Assembly: GCA_028583605.1 (NCBI GenBank)
Contig: CM053336.1
Span: 23,793,004-23,857,003, forward strand
Source of the DNA: Dastarcus helophoroides
Taxonomy: Eukaryota > Arthropoda > Insecta > Coleoptera > Bothrideridae
DNA length: 64,000 nt
Direction: 5' to 3'
Part shown: in pieces, positions 44,222-55,739 of the stretch
Numbering within the stretch: the first letter of the stretch is position 1
How the letters are laid out: the number at the start of each line of letters is the position of its first letter
Made by a program: the position numbers and the translations under genes
Notes under the pieces: model-generated
Databases searched by the model: none
What the model saw: the letters and a program-made list of their open reading frames with translations, nothing else
Told to the model about the DNA's origin: nothing

Positions 44222-44686
44222 TTCTTTTGGGCAATTTCGAACAGGACACTTTCAAAATCTCCTCATTTTTCAAAATTAAAGGCTCCTCAGGGTAAAATTC
44301 ACACAATGCTGGCAGTTTTATTTTGCACTGTACCACCTTCCAGGTCCTTTCGGCGTCCAGAATCACGCAGCGTTGATCTTTATGTTTATGTCTTGGTTGG
44401 TTAGGACCCCAGGCTCTGAATTTAGTGCACCTCAGTCGATACCCCATGGAATTTTCGAATTGCCCCTGTAGTCGCAAATCATCCAAACCCACGTAAGCAG
44501 CTTTGAACCAATCGTTGATGGTTGAGTTGATCAGGTTGGCCAAATGTAAAGTTCTGTATTCACCCATAATATCAGCTAGGTCTGCACCAATGGACTGGCA
44601 TTGCTGGATTGATTCTGTGTAGTTGTATGCATCTGGGAGAACCGAAAACACTCCTATGGATTTTATGCATGTGGCATTTTCGGTGG
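44222..44686 (-). CDS. PAN/C-type lectin-like secreted protein, exon 2 (C-type lectin-like domain)
   Basis: On the minus strand TTTATTTTCAG gives the acceptor, and the exon runs from 44686 to the donor (AGAA then GTAAGT, intron from 44221). It codes residues 116-270. The domain shows the C-type lectin fold landmarks: C145 with SIGADLADI, AAYVGLDDL at 178-186 (the WIGL strand), AWGPNQPRHKHKDQRCVIL (207-225), then W231, C236 and ALCEF at 242-246. C145-C244 and C222-C236 are the two conserved disulfides. The EPN/QPD and WND sugar-calcium motifs are not present in standard form, so classical calcium-dependent sugar binding is doubtful. It joins exon 1 in matching phase (split Thr codon). The ATG-less upstream limit of the frame confirms that it is an internal exon. 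Confidence 0.82.
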
Positions 44687-44689
44687 CTG

Positions 44690-45240
44690 AAAATAAACTA
44701 GATTTTTATCGTATCAAAAAATTAGTTCAATGAGGAAGGGTTATGTAAAAGATCTTGCATACAAAACTTCGTCAAATAAAAGCATTAAGTTTCAACCATC
44801 ATTGAATTTTTAGAAAAAAGTGACATTTGACTGAATTTTTTTTGCACTAAAGTCAATATTTTAATAAAAACGTTTAATTTGCAAGTTTTATTTGGCAAGA
44901 TTTTTGGGATTTCGAATTTTATTTTGAAAGTCATGTTACCACACTTAATCGTTGAAATTTTGGGTCTTTAAATTATATTTTACATAAAAAACCTGGTCAA
45001 ATTGTGCTGAAAAAACGTCTACCTTGTAAAAAGTTGAATAGTGCTGATTTTTTGAATAAGATAGAGGTAAAGAAACCAAATTTTTCATATTTGAAGCCTT
45101 TGTTTAATCCCAATCCTCAAAGAAAAATAAAGTTTCGTACTTTTTTTTTAGTTTTTAGCGAATAACTTTTTTTAGGTCATGTAATGTAACAATAGGCCTT
45201 ATCAATGACAAAAAGCTCGAAATGATCTACAATTTGGTAT
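44690..45240. other. Intron 1 of the lectin gene, AT-rich, no further feature
   Basis: Nothing supported beyond AT-rich sequence. Confidence 0.4.
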
Positions 45241-45243
45241 ATT

Positions 45244-45650
45244 GAGTACACTAGAAGCAAAACTCTGTATTTGCAAAATTTTCAAAAACTTAGTTTTAAA
45301 TGTACATATGATAAGAATTCCCAATACTAACAATTTATATAAAAATTCAGAAGGAAGGAGCTATACTTGCTGAAAAAATAAATAATCTGTATTTCCATTG
45401 TTTACCCGCAAAGGTCTCTATTTGCAATATTTTTTTATATTTAAAAAAAAATCAACAAATTTAGAAGAAGAAAGAAGTGTTGTTTTAATTACACTAACAT
45501 ATATACATATACCTGTCACGTAAAAACATGGTTACTTAAACCTTTCAAGTAACCATGTATCATATACATTGAATCAGGAGATACCAGTTTTTTGATGATA
45601 ACTCACAATTACTTAGAAGGCAAATACAGAGTTTTGCTTTTAGTGGACTC
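45244..45650. mobile_element. MITE-like unit with 31-base inverted ends and an internal hairpin
   Basis: Positions 45244-45274 and 45620-45650 are inverted copies with two or three differences (AGCAAAACTCTGTATTTGC in the left, its complement in the right). Between them, 45526-45558 forms a perfect 12-base-arm hairpin (ACATGGTTACTT and AAGTAACCATGT). No ORF. It lies in intron 1. Confidence 0.55.
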
Positions 45651-45654
45651 ATAT

Positions 45655-45950
45655 CACACGAGCGAAAAGTTTGTAGTCCGAGCCGTAGGCGATGGTTAAG
45701 GTTTCGCGAATGTGGAATATGCCATTCTAAACTTGTTGTAGACTATATTTTTTCTAAGAAGATGATAGAAACACCCCTAAATGTTCATAGAAATCCTTAA
45801 AATTTATTACAATTTTAAAACGCGAGGCTTTAAATAAATACCTAATTGTTAGATTCAACATGTTATATAAGGCTCACAAAAGTAAATTTGGCAGATGCTA
45901 GGAAATATAAAATCTGAAATAACCGAAACCCTAAAATTAAATGAAATTAA
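45655..45950. other. Intron 1, no recognisable feature
   Basis: Unassigned. Confidence 0.35.
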
Positions 45951-45954
45951 AAAC

Positions 45955-47125
45955 ACACAATGGAAGAATATTTGAAGGACTTGTATGAAGAAGATTATAA
46001 TGCCCCTCCTCATTAAATAAAGAAACTGAATGCAAACAAACAACTACAAATTACGAAAGATGATGCAAAGAAAAGTATAGACACCCTAAAAACAGAAAAG
46101 CACTTGGAACCGACGGAATTAGCAATGAATTTTTAAAATATAGTGGTGAAGGATTAATAAACGAGTTGACCTTATTATTTGACATTATACTGGACACAGG
46201 GAAAATACCATCTAACTGGAAGTGTAGCATAACCATCTCAAGATTCAAAAAAGGTAGGAAGAACAATCCCGAAAATTATAGAGGAATAGCCCTGTTATGT
46301 TCAACGCAGAAACTATTTAAAAAAATAATAGTGAACAATCATACCTAAACATAAATGAAGAACAAGAGATAGACAAAAATAGAACGCATTCGATAGGATA
46401 AAACTAAAAGAAGTGATCACAATACTCCAAGAAAACGACATCCCACCAGAGTTGATCCTAATAATCAAGGCCCTACATACAAACACGACAACCAGAGTGC
46501 AACCATCAAGAGATGATACCAAGGAAGTACAAACAAAGAGTGGAATCCGACAAGGGGACTCACTTAGCCCAATGATCTTTAATTTGATAATGAATAAACT
46601 AATTAATAATGTTTAAACTAGGGAGGGGTATAAAATGGTTAAGAAGAATTTAAAGATTTTATGTTAGGCAGACGACGTGGTATTAATCGCAGATACCAAA
46701 GATAACTTACAAAGGCTTTAACACCGATTCAACGCAACTGAAAAGACCTACAATATGTCAATTTCCACTAGAAAAAACTAAGTTATTAGTAGTGTCAAAA
46801 GATCCAATATGATGCAAACTGGTAGTAGATGAAAAAATAATAGAACAAATAATGAGTATACCATGTCTGGGTGTAGAAATATCAAGCACAAGGGACCACT
46901 ATAAAGAAGTAAGACACCAAGCTTTGAAAGGAACACGAACATCTGCATGGCCGAGGGATGTAACATGGAAGAACAAATGTCTCAAAATGGAAAGGAAAGT
47001 GATAGTCAAACCAACAATGACTTATGTAGCAGAGGCACGAGCTGATACAAACAGTATTCTGAACGGGTGCTGGAATGACATTTGTTCCATCACAACTTTT
47101 AGTGATAGAATGTGCAGTTTCTAGA
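45955..47125 (+). mobile_element. Non-LTR retrotransposon fragment (same broad type as 57.3-61.2 kb)
   Basis: Plus frames give RT pieces in order: RKALGTDGISNEFLKYSG-like text near 46095, NPENYRGIALL at about 46270, then a deletion to VITILQENDIPPELILIIKA (46413-46616), KSGIRQGDSLSPMIFNLIMN (the palm before the active site), and ADDVVLIADTKDN near 46671, where CYADD is interrupted by a stop. The C-terminal part is 46852-47124 (IEQIMSIPCLGVEIS, then KVIVKPTMTYVAEARADTN). Several stops and a deletion between fingers and palm make it dead. It is inserted in intron 1 of the lectin gene, opposite to the gene. Confidence 0.75.
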
Positions 47126-47129
47126 ATTG

Positions 47130-50100
47130 TGTTAGAAAAAGTTTATTTTTTCAAGTCGTAAACTTCAAGAAAGTCACAACTTTAAATAAAAATCCAAGTC
47201 ACACTTTTCAGAAAGGTTGCTATTTTCAAAAAGTCAAAATTTTGAGAAAATGCCAACATTTGAACAAAAAGTCCAGTTAAAAATTTAAACCCTTCTAGAG
47301 AGTCAATATTCTATAAAGTCGAAAAAGGAATTAAAATATTTTTATAAAATAGAATTTAAAAGCAGTCATATTTGCAAAATATTTGAAAATTCAAATCAGA
47401 ATTTTAAAAAAGCTCAAAATGTTCAAAAATAAGAACAAGCATTTGGAAAAATAAAAACTTTGCGAAAAATTGAAAACTTCGAAACTTCGACTAAAATAAA
47501 TAATCAAAAACATATGATATATTGAAAAGAAAATTTCCAAAAAAGTTTAAATTTTCAAAAAATGAACAATTTTAACAAAGACTAAAATAAAAGAAGAAGT
47601 TTTCAAAAAGGTAAAAATATATTTAAGCCATAATTTTAAGAAGTTGGAATTTTCAGAAATCAAGTTTTGGAAAAAATTAAGTCTAAATTTCGTGAGCAAG
47701 TGAACGAGTTGAACAAAAAAAGGTTTGTATTATAAAAAAAGTGAATATTCCAAAATGTTGGAATTTTGAAAATAAGTCAGAATTATCAATAAAAATCCAA
47801 TACTTCAAAAAAAGTCGGAATTTTCAAAAAGCTGATCCAAGAATCCTTTCTCTTTTACGTAGACGTAGGAGCGAGTATCAGTTTTTTTATAAATGTGCAA
47901 TATTTCCTAATATAATTTTGGCATTAACGTTATTTGTCTAAAAATTGGGAGATTTGGAATAAAATTCCAGCTTCAAGGTCAAAATTTCGCAAAAAAACTA
48001 AAAATGAAAAAAAATATCTTTATCTGTTAGCCCTACAAAATAAGCAAAATTTTGTTAAAACTTCATAATTTACGAAGGGTTGAATATTGAAAAAGTTTAG
48101 AAAATCTTGGTTAGATAATAAAACAATAAGCATTATGTGAACTGCTGACGGAACTACCTTTTTAAATTAAGTCTTTTCCTGAAATTTCAACTTTTTTAAA
48201 AGTTTCAACTTTCAAAACTTCGTTTCTTTTCAAATTTTCGACTTTTCCGAAAATTTCAACTATTTTCAAAATTTAGCCCACTTCACTTTTTAATTTAGAA
48301 TTTCTGAAACTTCAACTTTCCTGGAAAAATCAGAATGTCGAGTTTTCTGATACATTTTTCTATTATAATTCCAATTTTATTTCTAAATTTCGAATATTTA
48401 TCAATTATCAACTATCCAAAATTTTATCCTTTTCCAAAGTTTTTGAAAATTTGGACTTTTTAAAAATTTCGGCTCTTTAAACAATTCTAAATTTTTTTAA
48501 AAACAAATTTTTTAAAATGTTCATTTTTTGAAAAATTATATTTTTCAAAATTTAAACTTGTCAAAATTTCGACTTTTTAAACCTCTGCCTTTAAAAAAAA
48601 ATTATTTTATTTTTCAATTTTGGATTTTAAAAATGTATATTTTAATTTCAAAAATTTTGACACTTTTGAAAACATTGATTTTTGAAAATTCCAAAGTTTT
48701 TTTTTAAATTTTTACCCCTAAAATTCTTACATTTTAAAATTTAACCTCTTTTTAAATTTCGACTTTTTCAAAAATTTCTACCTTTTTTGAAAACGTATTT
48801 TTTAAATTTCTTTGAAATTTCGTCCTTATTCGATTCGAGTTGTTTTGACATTTTGAACTATTATGCAAAATTTTTAATTTTTTTAATACTTTCGCTGCTT
48901 TTAAAATTTTAGATTTTTTTAAAATTTCAACTTAAAGTATCAATTTCTTACAGCATTAAAAAAAAACTTTTGGGTTGTTGGAAAATTTCGATATTTTTTC
49001 AAAATTCCAATCTTTTTGAAAATATTGAACCAAAAATGTTGACTCTTTAAAAAAAGACATTTATCTCTTTTTTTATTTTTTACCAAGTAGATTTTTTCTG
49101 TTTCTCAACATTTCCACTTTTCTAGTTTGGAAGTTGAGAATTCTTTGATAATTTTTATTTTTCTTCAATATTTGGGCTCTTAAAAAATTTCGGGCTTTTT
49201 TTTGAAAATTTACCTAAAAATACTTCACTTTTTCAAATCTTCACAATTTTTCAAAATTTTTATTACCTATTTTTTAAATTCCGATTATTTTTCAAAATTT
49301 CAACTTTTCTAAAATTTTTTTATTTTATCAAAATCTTTGAATTGTTTGAAAAGGTCGACTTTTAACATTATATCTGTTCAAAATGTTGACATTATTTTCA
49401 TTTGTCAAAAGTTTTAATTTTTTTAATACTAATTTTCTATCAAAATTTCGAAATTTCATTTTTTAAAATTCTGACTTTTGAAAATTTCCACTTTCAATAA
49501 AATTTCGCCTATCTCAAAAATATCGATTTCTTTATTAAATTGAGTCTTGGTCAAATTTTGAATTATTTTGTAAAATTATCGGTGGACTTTAAACTTTTTG
49601 ATTTATTTCGAAAATTTGAACTTTTTAATAATGTCGATTTTTTCAACATTTTGTTTTTTTTAAACTCGTAGCTTTTTTAAAAATTTGGATATTTTTTTAA
49701 TTGAATTACTTTTTAAGATGCCTGACTTTTTAACGTTTATCTCAAAGTTTTAACTAAGGAATATTTTGAAATTTTGGACTTTTTTCGGAATTTGGGCTTT
49801 TGAAACGTTTAGCTATTTAGAAGATTTTACTGAAAATTCATCATTTTTTTTAATCTAGACATTTTCAAATATTGTTTTAATTTTAAACTATTTTTTAAAA
49901 TTTAAACTTTTATCTTCGAAAATTGGCCATTTTTCAAAATGTTGGTGTTTTTTTAAATCCTTAAGTTTTTTGAAAGATTTAACTTTCTATGCAAGCTTCT
50001 ACATTTAAAAAATTTTGACTTTTTTGAAAATTTTGACTGGAGAATTTTCATTATTTTGAAATTTTGAATCTTTATGAAAATTTTGCCCCTTCTTTAAAAT

Positions 50101-51700
50101 TTATACTTTTTTAAAGATTTGAAATGTGTTTGAAATATATATTTAAAATTTGAGTATTTCAATTAATTCTTAAAAAATCGACTTTTTTTGAAGGTGTTGA
50201 ATATTTTTAAATGAATACTTTATTAAATTTTTACTTTTTTGAAAGTTCTTTTTAAATTTGGTTTTTTAAAATCAAATTTTCTTTAGAAACTTTCGACATT
50301 TTTTAGTAATATACTCAAGTGCCTATTTAAGAAAATTTAAAAAATAATGCGAGATGTTCAAAAAATAAAAAAATTTTGAAAAAGTCAAAATTTTGTAGCG
50401 AAAATATTTAAAAAAGTTAAAGTGTTGAATGAATCCAAAATTTTGGAAAATACAAGGAATTTTAAAAAAGATAAGATATTTTCATAAAAAATTAAAATTT
50501 TCAAAAAATCAAAATGTTCATAAATATTATGGTTTTAGAAAAAAGTCGTATTTAATTTTTAAAAAAGTCAAAATATTAAAACAATTAAAAAGGTCCAAAT
50601 AGTAAAATTTTGAAAAAAAAAATTAAAATTTCCCTAAAAATTCGGTCTTAAAAAAGCACGCAATTTAAAAAATCTAAATTCTTTAAAAACAAAAAAAAAG
50701 AAAAATTTTCACCATTTTCAAAAGAAGATTAATTAAGATTAATTTTCAAAAAATATCATTTTTAAAAAAGACAAAAGAAAAAAAATTTGAAAAAAGATAC
50801 AAGTTTTAAAGAAAAATTTGGCAAATGTCTAAATTTTTAAAAAAGTTAATTTTTAAAAGAAAATCAGTCAAAATTTAAAAAAAAATTCATATTAATTTAA
50901 AAAATCAAAATATTGAAAAAAGGTCAAAAACTCAAAAAAGCTATTTTTGAAATAAATCAAAATGTTTAACAAAATTTAAATAATAAATAAATGGCGGAAT
51001 TTTCATAAATATTTGAAATTAAAAAATGTTTCAAAAAATAGTATTCTGAAAAAAGTTTCAAATCTTCGATGTCAAATTTTGGAAAAATAGATATATTTGA
51101 AAAAAATAGATAATGTTAAGAGGTATTTGAGAAAAAAATCGACACTTTTTTAAGACCTAATCAAAAAAATGGAATTTTGAAAAATCGAGAATTTTAAAGA
51201 AATTTTAAGCTTTGAAAAAGAAATGTCAAAATTGCCAGTAAAGTTAAGATTCTGAAAAAACTCCGAATTTTTCAAAAAAATTGAAATTTCTGAAATTTTA
51301 AAATTTTTAAAAAAGATCGAAACTTTCGAAAAGATTTAACCTCTCAAAAATTAAAGTCGACATTTAAAAAAATTAATTATTTTAAAAAACATCGAAAAAA
51401 GTGCAAATTCTAAAAAGAGACCTATTTCTGGAATAAAATCGTAAAATAAATTTAAACTCTTAAAAAAACTCAACATTTTAAAAAAATCTAAAGCCTAAAA
51501 ACCGAGGTTTTTATAATTTTATAATTAGTTTCAATTTTCGAAGTTTAATAAAAAAAACGAAAATTTAAACAGAAGCAAAAGTTTTTTTTATTAAATGTCG
51601 AATTTTGGAAAAGTCATTTTTAAAAAGTCGAAAATTTGAAAACAGTAAACATTTGTTTTAAAAGGTAGGAATTGTAAAAAAAGCGAAATTATGAGAGGCG
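47130..51700. repeat. Strand-switching AT-rich degenerate block (4.5 kb)
   Basis: From 47130 to about 48165 the plus strand has AAAAAGTCAAAATTTT-type words. From about 48170 to 50330 it has the complement (AAAATTTCGACTTTTT). From about 50340 to 51600 it returns to the purine-rich form. No gene, splice or transposon signal. It lies within intron 1. Confidence 0.6.
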
Positions 51701-51714
51701 CGCTTTTTGGTTGA

Positions 51715-51865
51715 GAAGTCCTGCTGTTTGGCGTTGGATTTATATGATACTTCGAATATACAATGAATTTACCGATGTATCGAAACATATTGATATATCT
51801 TTTGCAATACATCAATTGAATACAGTATCGATGTTTTAAAAATTTTGTGCACCCCTACTTCAAAG
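51715..51865. repeat. CATCGA/ATCGATG-rich segment ending in TTTTGTGCACCCCTAC
   Basis: Resembles 21530-21770 (GATGTATCGAAACA, CAATACATC, AGTATCGATGTTTTAAA). GTGCACCCCTAC is a plausible terminal sequence of a hAT-type MITE. The partner end was not found. Confidence 0.4.
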
Positions 51866-51869
51866 CAGA

Positions 51870-52180
51870 TAAATTGCATTTAATGATTTTCCTAATATTA
51901 AAATATGGTATTGTGCCCTTTCTACTGTTTTTGCTTGTTATTTGTAAAAAAGTAAATTGGTACAACTTTTTATGTGGTTTTACTTTACATAAGTAATTAA
52001 ATCAAATAAATGATATATGGTGGTAATAATGATCTAGGGAAGTATTTATTGCAATATTAATAAGTATTGAATTACTATAAAAATGTTCAATCATTAATTG
52101 TGAAATATTTTCCACTCAGAATATTATTTACGTTTTGTTGGGACTATCCCGCAATAACCTCCTTAAACCCAATTAAAATT
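51870..52180. other. Intron 1, no recognisable feature
   Basis: Unassigned. Confidence 0.35.
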
Positions 52181-52184
52181 CATA

Positions 52185-52330
52185 TTCTCGTTGCCGAACG
52201 AAATTTTCCCAAAAAATTACAACCTATCTTTGTTTAAGAAGACGCCATCTATCTTTGTTTCCGCATCTTATTTGCGGTGCTTTGAGGGCATAATAGCGTT
52301 ATCCTTTGAGAGAGGATTGAACATAAAAAA
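52185..52330 (+). mobile_element. 3' tail of the Jockey-like element (severely 5'-truncated)
   Basis: GTTTAAGAAGACGCCATCTA, GCGGTGCTTTGAGGGCATAA and GAGAGAGGATTGAAC match the 3' UTR of copy 2 (12330-12430), and an A-rich tail follows at about 52325. It is 146 bases only, as is common for non-LTR insertions. It lies about 90 bases from the exon 1 donor of the lectin gene. Confidence 0.75.
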
Positions 52331-52422
52331 ATGCATTTAAAATCAATCACTGAAACTAAAACTACATTAATAAATATTTTTTTGTTCATCTTCGGGTCAA
52401 AAGCGATACCAGTTATACTTAC

Positions 52423-52768
52423 TGTTGAAGTTACCGTATGCGCTGTAATAGTCGAATCCAAGGTCCATTACCAACGTGGAACTGTTCCCCATTTCTGGAC
52501 AAGATAAAATTTCGCAATTTCTGTAAGCATTTGAGATATTCGCCGCTTCCGGGGGACTGAAATTAAAAGCCAATCCTTTCTTTTCTCTGGCGAACTTGGC
52601 GCAAGAATGGACGGTGTCTACAGTGTGGACGCCGATGGGATTCATCGAAGACTTGTGACAGCCCTTTATTTTGAAATATCTCGGAAAGTACTGGCTACGT
52701 TCGAAACACAAATCGGCACTAATTTCACATAGAAGGCAACAGCAGCAGAACAATACATTTGAGAGCAT
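52423..52768 (-). CDS. PAN/C-type lectin-like secreted protein, exon 1 (signal peptide and PAN/Apple-like module)
   Basis: On the minus strand the best start is ATG 52768, because it places a signal peptide at the N terminus (MLSNVLFCCCCLLC, cleavage probably near residue 18). An upstream in-frame ATG at 52798 would put polar residues before it. Residues 21-115 have Cys at 21, 37, 56, 85 and 90 with GLAFNF at 65-70 and NCEILSC at 84-90, a spacing like PAN/Apple modules of secreted insect proteins. Possible N-glycosylation sites are NIS (77-79) and NSS (95-97). The exon ends in phase 1 at a strong donor (AACA then GTAAGT, intron from 52422). With exons 2 and 3 the product has 300 residues. Insect proteins with lectin-like domains act in immunity or cuticle; which applies here is not known. 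Confidence 0.75.
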
Positions 52769-53300
52769 TTTACAAATATGTATGTCGACGTTCCACATGT
52801 CTAATTAAATTGGATAACAATAAAACTAATTTTTTAAAGCAGCTATTGATAGTGGGTGATTTAATTTGGTTGTCCTTCCACCTCTGTCGTTGTTCTCCAA
52901 GTGAGACGGGCCTGAATAGCAGATTCTGCTTGTTTGTAAACCGTTTGTAGCGGCAAGTTGGTGTATATCTAAAATAGGTTTGATTCTATTAGAGATCAAG
53001 GATGTTGAAAAAATAACGATAGTGTTAGCATCGATAATTGCCCATCGATGATCAAAACGAACTCGAAATAGATAGATTTTCTTCGTATGATGCAACTTTT
53101 CAAAATGCCACTCCACAAAAGTTTTTTTTAAACCAACAAACAAAACAACCTTCGATTATATTTAAAAAACAAATAAAAATAAAATTAAATTAATTGCAAG
53201 CTTAAAGCACCACACATGTATGTAGTAATTATTTTAAAATTTTAATTAAAATATTCGATGTTTGTAGTGTCATAAATACAAAATATCGAAGTCTATGTTG
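52769..53300 (-). promoter_or_regulatory. Presumed 5' flank of the lectin gene
   Basis: By position this holds the promoter and 5' UTR. I found no convincing TATA box or initiator. Overlapping frames (52759-52950, 52826-53143) are chance. A run of GATAGATAGATTTTC-like text lies near 53060-53085. Confidence 0.3.
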
Positions 53301-54340
53301 AAATTATGACCTTTTCGGGCCAATTAAAATTTGACCTCAAATTCTTGCTATAAGATTGAAATTTAGACTTTCTCTCAAAATTCGAAACTGTTTTTAAATT
53401 TATTATTTTTTCTCAAACCATTTTTAAATGTTGAAAATAATAAATTTTGAAAACGCAAAAGATGAATTTTTACAAAAAAAATACGAAATATTTTTAGATT
53501 TATTTCTGTTTATCATTCTTAAAAATTTAAGAGTTTTTTAATCAATATTTCAACTTTTTCTCGAAATTAAAATTTTCCACTTTTGGTTTTTACATGTTTA
53601 TCTAAGATTTTGATTTTGATATACTTTTCTCCTCGAAATTTTGAAAACAATTTTTGTTACGGAATTTATATTTCAATTTTAAAGTTAGCCCCAACTAGGT
53701 TTTTTTATTTATGTAATATAATGCAAATTAGTGGTTTTTTTTTTTTGAAAATATCGACTTTTTTTTTAACGGATTCCGACTTTTCAATTTCGATTAGCAT
53801 TTTTTTTTCATTTGGATTTTAATCTTAAAATTTGACTTTTTCTGTAAATATTTCTTCAAAATAAAAAATTCGCAATTGGTATTTTTATGTTTATCTAAAA
53901 TTTTGACTTTAATATGAACATACAGACTTTTTCTTGAACTTTCCGAAAGAGTCTTTTATTTTTTCCTATTTAAATTTAGATTTTTTTTTTGGTTTTTGGT
54001 TTAAATTTTCAAGGTTTCTTTTCTTTAGACTTTAAACTTGAATTTTTGACTTTTTAAATGTTGATCATGTCCTCGAAATTTATCTGATCCCGATTGGTCA
54101 ATTTAAAAATTTTTAAAGATATTTTTGAATTTTCGGTTTTTTTGTTGTTTTTTCTTTTTTATGAATATCAATTTTATTTTCAAAATTTTGCTTTTTTCTA
54201 ATAATTTTGCATTTAACTTTTTTATTTTTGTGAAAAGACCTCTTTTCTTTTTCTTTTTCTCTTTGCGAAATTGCGAAATTTTTCCTATGTCGACCTTCTT
54301 TTCTGATTTTGAGAAGTTTTTTTTTTTGAACATTTTCGAT
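53300..54340. repeat. AT-rich degenerate block, pyrimidine-rich on the plus strand
   Basis: Same word family. Overlapping ORFs at 53583-53822 and 54103-54514 are compositional. Confidence 0.55.
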
Positions 54341-54346
54341 TTTGTA

Positions 54347-55735
54347 TCCAGTATGGACCATAAGTAATGATACATAGAGCAATAGTAGATTTTTCGAATA
54401 AAAATAACGTGATTTAGCCACATTTATATTATACCAAAAGTTGATATTAACAGAGATACAGGGTGTCAAAGTTGAAAAAAAAAATTGTGATTTTTTCGCA
54501 TAACTGATGAACACATTTTACTATAGACAAGAAATTTGGCATAAAGGGGTTTCTTTAGTCAAGAAATTCTAATTTGCTAACAGATTGTCAGTAACTCATA
54601 GGGGGCGCCACCTGCGCTACCTTATATTATTCTAAAGCATCATAATTTATCTGTGCCTTTATGTACACTTATTTTAAATAGATTTTTTTATTTACCTGCA
54701 TTTTTTTACGTCAAAAAAGTATACTTTCTAAATGTTGATACAAGCAACCGTTTTCAAGATATTTGCCTTAAAAGTTTGCTGTACGTTTATTCGAAGTTAT
54801 GTAAATGTGAAATTTTTGCAGTAGGTTTTAAAATAAAAGTAATAAAACTGACTCTAAAATAGTTTATATCAAATTTTACTCTACTGACATTATTATTACA
54901 CATATTTTTTAAATTTCTATAGCAAATTTAGATAAAATACCAAAACAAAATTTATTTTCAAAAATAAATATGTGGGAAATGACTTTTTTCATGTACCAAG
55001 ATTGAAAAAATTAAAAATCTGGCTGTCTTTTATTGAAATTCATCTCCATATATCTGCTTTGACCACCCAGATTATTAAAATTTTTTTGTGCGGACTTAGA
55101 GATCATATCTCACATGTCTATGTTAGAAAATAAATTACGTCTTAATTTTTTGGATTTTATTTATAGAAATTTTCAAAATTTAGGTAATAATATTATCAGT
55201 AAATAAATATTTGACATAAATTAGTTTTAAACCTGTCTTATGATTAACTTTTTTTTAAGCGTACTTCGATAATTTAATATCTTAGTAATTTAAAAGCAAG
55301 GCACGTCAAGCTTTAAAGGCAAATATCTTGGAAACGGTTGCTCGTATCAACTTTTAGAAAGTACACCTTTTTTAGATAGAAAATATGAAGAAATAAAATG
55401 ACCCATTTGAAATTAATATATGTGGGTGCACAAAAAAGTTATGATGATTTAGAATTATGCAGGATAGCGCAGGTAGTGCCCCCTATCAGCTATTGGTAAT
55501 ATGTTAGCTAATTAAAGTTTGTCGACTTAAGAAACCTCCTTGTTCCAAATTTCGTGCCTATATTACAATTCATTCCATAATTATACAAAAAATAGAATTT
55601 TTTTTCTCAACTTTGACACCCTGTATCTCTGTTAATATCAACTTTTGGTATAAGGTAAATGTAGCTAAATCACATTATTTTTATTCGAAACATCCACCAT
55701 TGCTCCGTGTACCATTACTTATGGTCCACCCTGTA
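54347..55735. mobile_element. Mariner-like non-autonomous element with long inverted arms, copy 2
   Basis: The left end TCCAGTATGGACCATAAGTA and the right end TACTTATGGTCCACCCTGTA are mirrored, flanked by TA (54345-54346 and 55736-55737). Arms of about 450 bases contain the same words as copy 1 at 131-1473 (CAGGGTGTCAAAGTTGA, GGGGGCGCCACCTGCGCTAC, GATACAAGCAACCGTTTTCA). No transposase. The ORF 54653-54862 repeats the frame at 444-644 of copy 1 simply because the copies are similar. Confidence 0.8.
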
Positions 55736-55739
55736 TACT

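Noticed and set aside
54103..54514. Overlapping Lys- and Phe-rich ORFs of 80-133 codons
   Set aside because: They arise from A/T runs in the degenerate block and the start of a transposon arm; no splice, start or poly(A) context.
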